Shown here: in pieces, positions 1-5,454 of the stretch
How the letters are laid out: every line of letters begins with the position of its first letter
How positions within the stretch are numbered: the first letter of the stretch is position 1
Assembly: GCA_012270525.1 (NCBI GenBank)
Contig: JAAXIE010000130.1
Span: 1 to 9,092, forward strand
DNA: 9,092 nucleotides
Reading direction: 5' to 3'
Source: Dehalococcoidia bacterium
GTDB taxonomy: Bacteria; Chloroflexota; Dehalococcoidia; UBA3495; JAAXIE01
The notes under the pieces: model-generated
Databases searched by the model: none
Told to the model about the DNA's origin: nothing
What the model saw: only the letters and a program-made list of their open reading frames with translations
Program-made: the position numbers and the translations under genes

Positions 1-559
1 CGTAGCCCTCGTCCCTCAGGCGCAGGTAACCGTAGTCGGCGGTTGCCTCGACGGGAGAGGTGCCCTTCTCGCTATCGGTGATGCACAGGGCCAGGTTGCG
101 ATTCTTGAGTCGCTGGAACACCTCATCGTCGTTCCAGGAGGCATGCCGGAACTCGAAGGCGGCCCTGAGGTCTTGGGGCAGCCAGGACAGGAAATCGTCC
201 AGCACCTCCACATCCTTCCGGAAAGAAGGGGGAAGCTGGAAGAGCAGCACGGCCAGCTTGTTGCCGAGGACACCAGCACGGTTACAGAACATCTCGGTGA
301 GTTCACGGCAGTTGGCGAGGCGTGCATCGTGGGTGATGCGACGCGGGGCTTTCAGGGTGAAAGTAAACTGTTCCGGCGTTTCCCGGGCCCAACCGGCCAC
401 CACCTTTTCATTGGGCATCCGGTAGAAGGTGTAGTTGACCTCCACCGTGGAGAACCGCTCCGAGTAGTAGGAGAGCATTCTGGAGGCTGGCAGGTCAGCG
501 GGATAGAAGTTCCCCTTCCACTCGTTGTAGTTGTACCCCGAGGTCCCAATGAGGATCAT
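1..559 (-). CDS. DUF72 (YecE-like) family protein, C-terminal part cut by window edge
   Basis: The first 186 residues of a DUF72/YecE protein are visible; the frame stays open to base 1, so the C-terminus lies outside. Family members are about 240-300 residues, fold as TIM barrels and have no settled biochemical function. The N-terminus reads MILIGTSGYNYNEWKGNFYP, the family's IGTSGW.Y..W.G.FYP signature with Tyr in place of Trp. Further conserved blocks are VEVNYTFYRMP, FTLKAPRRITHDARL, LLFQLPPSFRKD, AFEFRHASW and, at the edge, DYGYLRLRDEGY (usual form Y.RL...). The ATG at 559 begins exactly at the conserved N-terminus and lies 2 nt after the Ku stop codon, so it is surely co-transcribed and probably translationally coupled with Ku. 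The context suggests a role linked to DNA end repair, but that is inference. The family assignment is firm and the function unknown. Confidence 0.93.
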   Translation of the reverse strand, partial: MILIGTSGYNYNEWKGNFYPADLPASRMLSYYSERFSTVEVNYTFYRMPNEKVVAGWARETPEQFTFTLKAPRRITHDARLANCRELTEMFCNRAGVLGNKLAVLLFQLPPSFRKDVEVLDDFLSWLPQDLRAAFEFRHASWNDDEVFQRLKNRNLALCITDSEKGTSPVEATADYGYLRLRDEGY

Positions 560-561
560 GG

Positions 562-1446
562 CTAGCCGACGGCCACTCCGACGGCGGTAGGCTCCTCTGC
601 GGGCGTCCCTTGGGGCTGCGACTCCAAAGAGTCTGCCGGTGGTGGGGCATCGGCGGTCGCTGACTTGTTGGCCTTGGCGGCCTCGATGCTGGCCCGCAGG
701 GCTTCCATCAGGTCGCCAACCTTCCCTTGAGGCGCAGGTGGCGGGGTGGTGACCGCTTGAGGCGTTCCGAGTTTGGCCTCGATGACCCGCTCCAAGGCGA
801 AGCGGTACTGGTCAGCATGAGTCTCCGGAGAGAACTCCGACGTCAACTGGTCTATGAGGGCCACGGCCATCCCCACCTCGGCGTCGCTCAGGGCGGCCTG
901 CTCCTCTGGGAGCTCCAACTCGTTGGTGCCCCGAATCTCATCGGGATAGTGCATGGTCTCCAGCAGCAGACCCTGCTCGTAGGGGCGCAGGCAACAGAGA
1001 TGCTCCTTCTGTCGCAGGGACACCTTGGCAATGGCCACCCTGGAAGTGGTCTCCAGTGCCTTTTTCAGGAGGTAGAAGGGCTTGACGCCCACCCCTTCCG
1101 GCTCCAGGGCATAACTGCGGTCGTAGTACATGGGGTCGATGGCTTCCAGTTGCACGAACTGGGAGATCTCGATGGTGTGCCTGGAGGGAACCGGAAGCTC
1201 CTCGAAGTCGGAGGGTTCCATCACCACGTACTGTTCCTTGGCATACTCGTAGGCCCGCACTTCCTCCGACGAATCGACGATGGCCTCATGATGAGGGCAG
1301 TAGTGACGCTGCCGGATGCGGCTCCCGCAGGGCTGATGCAGGGTAACGAAGGCGATGTCCTTGCTGTCGGTGGCGTTGTATAGCTTTACCGGAATGGCGA
1401 CCATCCCAAAACTGATGGCGCCCTTCCAAATAGCGCGACGGGCCAT
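562..1446 (-). CDS. ku: Ku protein, bacterial non-homologous end joining
   Basis: This 294-residue protein is a bacterial Ku, the homodimeric ring that threads onto double-strand break ends and recruits the LigD ligase. The start MARRAIWKGAISFGMVAIPV matches the family opening (ARAIWKG.ISFGLV.IPVKLY). Later hallmarks are GSRIR near residue 41, YEYAKEQYVVM near 66-76, DPMYYDRSYAL near 104-113, KPFYLLKKAL near 122-131 and HYPDEIR near 166-172. Residues 241-258 (GKVGDLMEALRASIEAAK) match the conserved region just after the core that is linked to LigD contact. The last 30 or so residues are Pro/Ala/Glu-rich and lack the lysine-rich tail of some Ku proteins. A longer frame runs upstream inside the ligase gene, but the ATG at 1446 has an ideal GAGGAGG ribosome binding site and the family N-terminus. 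It lies 74 nt after the ligase and 2 nt before the DUF72 gene. Confidence 0.97.
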   Translation of the reverse strand: MARRAIWKGAISFGMVAIPVKLYNATDSKDIAFVTLHQPCGSRIRQRHYCPHHEAIVDSSEEVRAYEYAKEQYVVMEPSDFEELPVPSRHTIEISQFVQLEAIDPMYYDRSYALEPEGVGVKPFYLLKKALETTSRVAIAKVSLRQKEHLCCLRPYEQGLLLETMHYPDEIRGTNELELPEEQAALSDAEVGMAVALIDQLTSEFSPETHADQYRFALERVIEAKLGTPQAVTTPPPAPQGKVGDLMEALRASIEAAKANKSATADAPPPADSLESQPQGTPAEEPTAVGVAVG

Positions 1447-1454
1447 GGTTCCGT

Positions 1455-1461
1455 CCTCCTC
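1455..1461 (-). promoter_or_regulatory. Ribosome binding site of ku
   Basis: GAGGAGG on the minus strand lies 8 nt before the ATG at 1446. It decides the Ku start against the longer upstream frame that overlaps the ligase gene. Confidence 0.85.
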
Positions 1462-1479
1462 AAACCGTGATAGGCCCTG

Positions 1480-1502
1480 CCCAATGACTGCTAAGAATTG
1501 GG
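1480..1502. repeat. Inverted repeat in the ligase-ku gap
   Basis: CCCAAT (1480-1485) and ATTGGG (1497-1502) form a perfect 6-bp stem around an 11-nt loop in the 74-nt space between ligase and ku. No T-run follows on the minus strand, so it is not a classical terminator. It could stabilise or process the mRNA between the two cistrons, or be chance. Confidence 0.35.
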
Positions 1503-1520
1503 ACTGATCCGGAGTCTGCT

Positions 1521-2525
1521 TCAGGTCCGTTCGGATAGCTCCACGGGCCAGCCGGGAGCATCCTGAAGCGTGCAGTCTGGCGGGGCCTTGTCCTCCCTCA
1601 TGGTCATGTAGACCGGATATCGAAGCTTGCCGTCGGTGGAGAATTCGCCGTATTGCACCTGGCACACCAACTCGGGGCGACACCAGAAGAGGAATTTCTG
1701 CATGGATGGCAGGACGCTGAAGGGGCAGGTGTCGGTGTGCCTGCGAGCCAGGGCGGTGTAGACCTCTTTGGCTTGGGGCTTGGTGAACCCGGCTCCGACG
1801 CTGCCGACGTATTGAAGAACGCCCTGCCCGTTGTACAAGCCCAGCAGCAGGGATGCGAAGAGTTCGCCTCGTTGTCCCCCGAAAGCATAGCCTCCGATGG
1901 CGAACTCGCATTCCCTCCAGCGCTTGATCTTCTTCCAGTCGGAACTACGTTGCCCGGGGAAGTAGAGGCTGGACTTCTCCTTGGCTACGATTCCTTCCAG
2001 TCCCAACTGGCAGGTGGCGTGGAAAAAGGCCTCGCCCTCTCGCTCGATATAAGCGCAGGGCTGGACCACCTCGCTGGATGGCAAGAGCTGGTGCAGCAGA
2101 GCCTTGCGCCGATGCAGCGGTTCTTTCATCACCGACTTGCCGTTAACGTAGAGCACGTCGAACACGATATAGTTGGCTTGGCAGTCACGCGAACGGGTCT
2201 GGGGATGGGCCAAGCGTTCCTGGAGCAACGGGAAGGAAGGACGTCCCTCTTTATCGAGACAGACGATCTCTCCGTCGAGGACCGTGCCGTTGTGCTTGCC
2301 CTGCACCCCGATTTGGGCCAGTTCGGGGAAGACAGGGGTGATTTCGCGGCCGTTGCGGTCGGTTATCGTAGCATCTGTCCCCCGCACCGTGGCCAAGGCC
2401 CGGATGCCATCCCATTTCAGTTCATAGAGACAGTCGGGCGAATCGAAAGGGTGCCGTGCCAGAGAGGCAAGCATCGGGCGCACGGTTGTGAGGGAACCGT
2501 CTGGTAAACTACCGACCGTAGCCAT
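1521..2525 (-). CDS. ligD: LigD-type ATP-dependent DNA ligase, stand-alone ligase domain
   Basis: This 334-residue protein is an ATP-dependent DNA ligase of the LigD class, which seals double-strand breaks held by Ku. Motif I is LYELKWDGIRALA with the adenylated lysine at K37. DGEIV (84-88), VFDVLYVNG (121-129), LEGIVAKE (176-183) and WKKIK (197-201) are the following nucleotidyltransferase motifs. The OB-fold region ends with RPELVCQVQYGEFSTDGKLR and REDK, typical of LigD ligases. Multidomain LigD proteins of 600-900 residues add primase-polymerase and 3'-phosphoesterase domains; both are absent here, and neither is encoded next door. The ATG at 2525 was chosen because a promoter-like pair ends 9 nt before it; there is no Shine-Dalgarno, and M18 (ATG at 2474) is a less likely alternative. 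It is the first gene of an operon with ku and the DUF72 gene. Confidence 0.95.
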   Translation of the reverse strand: MATVGSLPDGSLTTVRPMLASLARHPFDSPDCLYELKWDGIRALATVRGTDATITDRNGREITPVFPELAQIGVQGKHNGTVLDGEIVCLDKEGRPSFPLLQERLAHPQTRSRDCQANYIVFDVLYVNGKSVMKEPLHRRKALLHQLLPSSEVVQPCAYIEREGEAFFHATCQLGLEGIVAKEKSSLYFPGQRSSDWKKIKRWRECEFAIGGYAFGGQRGELFASLLLGLYNGQGVLQYVGSVGAGFTKPQAKEVYTALARRHTDTCPFSVLPSMQKFLFWCRPELVCQVQYGEFSTDGKLRYPVYMTMREDKAPPDCTLQDAPGWPVELSERT

Positions 2526-2534
2526 AACAGCTAC

Positions 2535-2563
2535 ATGTTAGAACGCATGAACAAGGGCTGCAA
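2535..2563 (-). promoter_or_regulatory. Putative sigma70-type promoter of the ligase-ku-DUF72 operon
   Basis: On the minus strand TTGCAG (2563-2558) and TAACAT (2540-2535) are separated by 17 nt. The -35 matches consensus at only three positions and the -10 at four, so this is moderate evidence. The -10 ends 9 nt before the ligase ATG, which would give a nearly leaderless transcript and fits the missing Shine-Dalgarno. Confidence 0.4.
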
Positions 2564-2579
2564 TACCGATTTGACCTCC

Positions 2580-2591
2580 CTTCCGCGGAAG
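2580..2591. promoter_or_regulatory. 12-bp perfect palindrome in divergent promoter region, possible operator
   Basis: CTTCCGCGGAAG is a perfect 12-bp palindrome in the 94-nt space between the divergent ligase and deacetylase genes. It lies just downstream of a TTGACC (2571-2576) that resembles a plus-strand -35 but has no good -10 partner. A dimeric regulator could bind here. By my estimate chance would produce such a site in a region this size a few percent of the time. Confidence 0.35.
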
Positions 2592-2619
2592 TAATGGAAG
2601 AGGTCGTGATGGAGAACCC

Positions 2620-3483
2620 ATGAGGGGTCATCGAATGCTGGTCTGCTTTGCTCATCCCGACGATGAGGCGTTTCCCGTGGGAGGCACCCTGGCAAGCTAC
2701 ACCGCCCGCGGGGTGGACGTCCGCTTGATATGCGCCACGTTGGGTGAAGAGGGGGAGATCCGGCAGCCCGGCTCGGCTACGCGGGAGACCCTTCCGCAGG
2801 TGCGCTGGAAGGAGCTCAAGGCGTCGTGCCGGGCATTGGGAGTCCAGGAGCCGCTGATTCTGGAGCATCGCGATTCAGGTATGCAGGGCGATGAAGCCAA
2901 CCATCACCCACGGGCGTTGATCAAGGCACCATCGGAGCAGGTGATCGAGCCGCTGGTAGCAGAGATGCGACGCTTCCGCCCCCAGGTCGTCCTCACTTTC
3001 GGACCCGACGGTCTGTATGGCCACCCTGACCATATTGCCATGTCGGAGCACACCACTTCCGCCTTCCACCTGGCAGGTGACCCGCTGGCATTTCCCCACC
3101 AACTGGCTGGAGGACTGGAGCCCCATTCACCGCTGCGCCTCTTCTACAGTGCACGGCCTCGCGGTTTCAGAATGACGATGGCAACCCGCTTCCGGGGGGC
3201 GGGTGTGGACGTACCGCTGCCATCCGCGGAGCGCCGTGACGATGGCGTGCCCGTGGAGGAGTTGCACCTGCACATGGATGTATCGGCGTATCTGGAGCAG
3301 AAGAAGGCATCGATCCGGTCGCATTTCACCCAGATGCAGGTGGACTCGCCATATTTCAAGGTCAGCCACGAGGTGCTGGCGGAGACCCTGGGGCGGGAGC
3401 ATTTCATACGGGGATACCCGCGGGTGGAGCCCGGTGCCGTGGTGCCCCCTGATTTCTTCGAAGGGATCGAGCCGACCAGGTGA
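2620..3483 (+). CDS. PIG-L/LmbE-family zinc-dependent deacetylase
   Basis: This 287-residue protein belongs to the PIG-L/LmbE family (MshB, Mca, BshB relatives), which removes acyl groups from N-acetylglucosamine-type or mycothiol/bacillithiol-like substrates. AHPDDE at residues 11-16 supplies the first two zinc ligands (H12, D15) and the probable general base D14. GHPDH at 134-138 supplies the third ligand H138. Both sit where the family has them, so the enzyme looks active. The length is close to MshB and Mca. No signal peptide or membrane segment is visible, so it is cytoplasmic. The ATG at 2620 has GGAG at 2611-2614; M6 (ATG at 2635) is a possible alternative. It is divergent from the ligase operon. 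The substrate cannot be read from the sequence, and the neighbours do not form a known low-molecular-weight thiol pathway. Confidence 0.92.
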   Translation: MRGHRMLVCFAHPDDEAFPVGGTLASYTARGVDVRLICATLGEEGEIRQPGSATRETLPQVRWKELKASCRALGVQEPLILEHRDSGMQGDEANHHPRALIKAPSEQVIEPLVAEMRRFRPQVVLTFGPDGLYGHPDHIAMSEHTTSAFHLAGDPLAFPHQLAGGLEPHSPLRLFYSARPRGFRMTMATRFRGAGVDVPLPSAERRDDGVPVEELHLHMDVSAYLEQKKASIRSHFTQMQVDSPYFKVSHEVLAETLGREHFIRGYPRVEPGAVVPPDFFEGIEPTR

Positions 3484-3532
3484 GGCCTCGGCCTACCTCG
3501 GATATCTACGTGGTGTCTAATTTGCCTGGTTC

Positions 3533-3541
3533 TGATAGTAT
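3533..3541 (+). promoter_or_regulatory. Weak extended -10-like element upstream of the hydrolase
   Basis: TGATAGTAT fits the TGnTAnnAT form of an extended -10, about 65 nt before the hydrolase ATG. No convincing -35 precedes it. The 122-nt gap after the deacetylase leaves room for a separate promoter, but read-through is equally possible. Confidence 0.25.
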
Positions 3542-3593
3542 GGCCTGCTGACATGGAGGAGACTCAAGGGACGCAATGAAGCCATCGAGGGGC

Positions 3594-3600
3594 AGGAGGT
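3594..3600 (+). promoter_or_regulatory. Ribosome binding site of the alpha/beta hydrolase
   Basis: AGGAGGT lies 5 nt before the ATG at 3606. It is a near-perfect anti-16S complement and fixes the start. Confidence 0.8.
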
Positions 3601-3605
3601 AAGCC

Positions 3606-4391
3606 ATGCCCAAGGCACCCATCAACGGCATTGACCTTTACTACGAGAGCAACGGCGAGGGACCCGCTATCGTGTTCGCCCACGGCCGGGGTGGGAACCA
3701 CATGAGTTGGTGGCAGCAGGTGGCGGTCTTTTCCAAGACGCACCGCTGTATCACCTTCGACCACCGCGGGTTCGGCCAGTCGGAAGACGTGCCCGACGGC
3801 CCAGGCCGACACGCCTACGTGGAAGACCTGAAGGGTCTGCTGGACTACCTTGGGGTTGAGGAAACCGTGCTGGTGGCCCAATCGATGGGAGGCCTCACCT
3901 GCCTGCCCTTTGCCTTGGCCTACCCGGAACGTACCCGCGGGTTGGTGCTGGCGGACACCACCGGTGGCATCGGCGACGAAAGCGTGGCCGGTCTGGTGCG
4001 GGACTATCAGGCTCCCACCGACACTCTGGAGCGAACCCTGGCACGCTCCTTCCGTGACAACCACCCGGTCAAGACGTTTCTTTACCTGCAAATCAATTGG
4101 CTGAACCCGCCCCGGGCAGCCGACCCCATATCAGGGTTTGCCAGCGGCGAGGGCCCCAAAGCGGACGAGCTTGCCCGCATGAAGACCCCCACTCTAATGA
4201 TGGTAGGCAAGGAGGACGCGGTCTTCCCGCCCTACATCATGGAGGCGGCCCACAAGCTGATCCCCGGTTCAAGGCTGGAGATAGTCCCCGATTGCGGTCA
4301 CTCGGTATATTTCGAGCACCCCGAGGTGTTCAACCGCTTGGTGACCGAGTTCATCGCCGAGTTGGAGGGGGCAGCAGTAGCCGCCGACTGA
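3606..4391 (+). CDS. Alpha/beta-fold hydrolase
   Basis: This 261-residue protein is a compact alpha/beta hydrolase of the lipase/esterase or C-C hydrolase type. The oxyanion region is FAHGRGGNHMSWW (24-36), followed by TFDHRGFGQSE (50-60). The nucleophile elbow is AQSMGG with Ser93; the first glycine of the usual G-x-S-x-G is Ala91, a tolerated variation. Asp204 in GKEDAVFP and His232 in DCGHSVYFEHP complete the triad. There is no signal peptide, so it is cytosolic. The cap region (about 125-180) is too variable to name a substrate. It follows the deacetylase on the same strand after 122 nt, so joint transcription is possible but not certain. Its stop codon faces that of the EamA gene with 8 nt between. 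Confidence 0.92.
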   Translation: MPKAPINGIDLYYESNGEGPAIVFAHGRGGNHMSWWQQVAVFSKTHRCITFDHRGFGQSEDVPDGPGRHAYVEDLKGLLDYLGVEETVLVAQSMGGLTCLPFALAYPERTRGLVLADTTGGIGDESVAGLVRDYQAPTDTLERTLARSFRDNHPVKTFLYLQINWLNPPRAADPISGFASGEGPKADELARMKTPTLMMVGKEDAVFPPYIMEAAHKLIPGSRLEIVPDCGHSVYFEHPEVFNRLVTEFIAELEGAAVAAD

Positions 4392-4399
4392 GGTCGGGG

Positions 4400-5401
4400 T
4401 CATCCCTTCAGGGCAATCATCACGACGGCCATCGATATGGCCGCGACGCCAACCACCTGGGTGGGTATGTTGCTGGTTGTGACCCAATCGGGGAACTCCC
4501 GGGGCAGGGCTCGCATCAGGATTATTGAATAGACCAGTATGACGGCGGGCTGCAGGGCTCCGATGGCGGATACCTGCGATACCGGCCCCAAGTCTATTGC
4601 TCCGAGGTTGAGGGCTATCGCCCCCGAAGCCGTCACCTCGCTCAGCAATACCAGCCCCATGAAGCCGGGCCGCCGGTACAGCCGCACGGCGTCGCTCCTG
4701 ACCTCAGCAATACACAACGACGCCGATGTCATCGCCAACCCGATGCCGATACGCGATGCAGCGAACACATCCCACAATTCCTCGGTCTCCAGGATTCGGG
4801 ATGCAACCACGTTGGAACTGGCAAAGATGAAGGCGGCTATGAGAGCGAAGGCTTGGGCCTTGGGCTGGCTGAAGTAGCCCCGGACCCGGTGAATTGCCGT
4901 GCGCAGGGTTCCCCGCTGGCCCCACGAGTCGGCGGGCTCGACGTTTCCACCCTGCCATGTAACCAACCCTGCCCCAACTACCGAGAGCACGATTGCGCCC
5001 CAGATGATGGCCGAGAGCAGTTCGTCGAGAAAAATGGCGCTCATCGGGGCCACCATGATGGGATTGAGGTAGTAGATGGGGGCTACCCGGGCCAGTTGGC
5101 CATGATGCAGGGCCGCCAGAAGCATCAGCAGGCTGCATGCCCGGATGGCTCCCAGCAGCACTCCTGCCGAGATGGCAGACCAGTCCACGCCATCCAGGCT
5201 GACACCGATAAGCAGGCACACGCCAAGGGGTATCTCAAGGAGCCCTATCCAAAAGGCATACAGGTAGATGTTGGGGGTGTACCGCTCCACGACCATCTTG
5301 TCGACGACGTTCAGCACCCCGAAGGTGAAAGGAGCCATCAAGGCCATGAACATCCAGAGGGGCAAGTGACCTGCTTCCCCGGGGCCGCTGCGCGCGGCCA
5401 C
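4400..5401 (-). CDS. EamA/DMT-family transporter
   Basis: This 333-residue inner-membrane protein has the drug/metabolite transporter layout of two repeated EamA domains and about ten helices. Helices lie near 16-34, 47-67, 77-98, 107-125, 130-148, 184-202, 214-233, 247-266, 276-296 and 312-331. The first EamA repeat ends with the family pattern PIYYLNPIMVAPMSAIFLDE followed by GAIVLSVVGAGLV. A hydrophilic loop (150-182) separates the halves. The family moves amino acids, nucleosides, drugs or other small metabolites; the substrate is not readable here. GTG at 5401 was chosen as the start, with AGGGA upstream and helix 1 soon after; ATG at M17 would clip helix 1. It lies 45 nt after the MFS gene on the same strand and has its own promoter-like element. 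Confidence 0.9.
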   Translation of the reverse strand: MAARSGPGEAGHLPLWMFMALMAPFTFGVLNVVDKMVVERYTPNIYLYAFWIGLLEIPLGVCLLIGVSLDGVDWSAISAGVLLGAIRACSLLMLLAALHHGQLARVAPIYYLNPIMVAPMSAIFLDELLSAIIWGAIVLSVVGAGLVTWQGGNVEPADSWGQRGTLRTAIHRVRGYFSQPKAQAFALIAAFIFASSNVVASRILETEELWDVFAASRIGIGLAMTSASLCIAEVRSDAVRLYRRPGFMGLVLLSEVTASGAIALNLGAIDLGPVSQVSAIGALQPAVILVYSIILMRALPREFPDWVTTSNIPTQVVGVAAISMAVVMIALKG

Positions 5402-5445
5402 GCTTGTTTCCCTACGTTACCGGACGGGGCGATGAGTTCCGGCGG

Positions 5446-5454
5446 ATTATAGCA
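5446..5454 (-). promoter_or_regulatory. Extended -10 promoter element for the EamA gene
   Basis: TGCTATAAT on the minus strand is a perfect extended -10 element. It overlaps the last codons and the TAA stop of the upstream MFS gene and would start RNA near 5439, giving a leader of about 38 nt before the GTG at 5401. No clear -35 is seen, which extended -10 promoters can do without. Confidence 0.5.

Noticed and set aside
1447..1911. Upstream extension of the Ku reading frame to 449 residues.
   Set aside because: It overlaps the conserved C-terminus of the ligase gene in another frame, and the ATG at 1446 has a perfect ribosome binding site and the family N-terminus.
1653..2507. Long plus-strand open frame opposite the ligase.
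   Set aside because: It is antisense to a well-conserved ligase, with no motif and no supporting ribosome binding site.
2541..2552. GAAC-GCAT-GAAC near the ligase promoter as a LexA/SOS box.
   Set aside because: The half sites are a direct repeat with 4-nt spacing, which is neither the inverted GAAC-N4-GTTC form nor the direct repeat with 7-nt spacing.
2571..2600. TTGACC as the -35 of a deacetylase promoter.
   Set aside because: No acceptable -10 hexamer lies 15-19 nt downstream.
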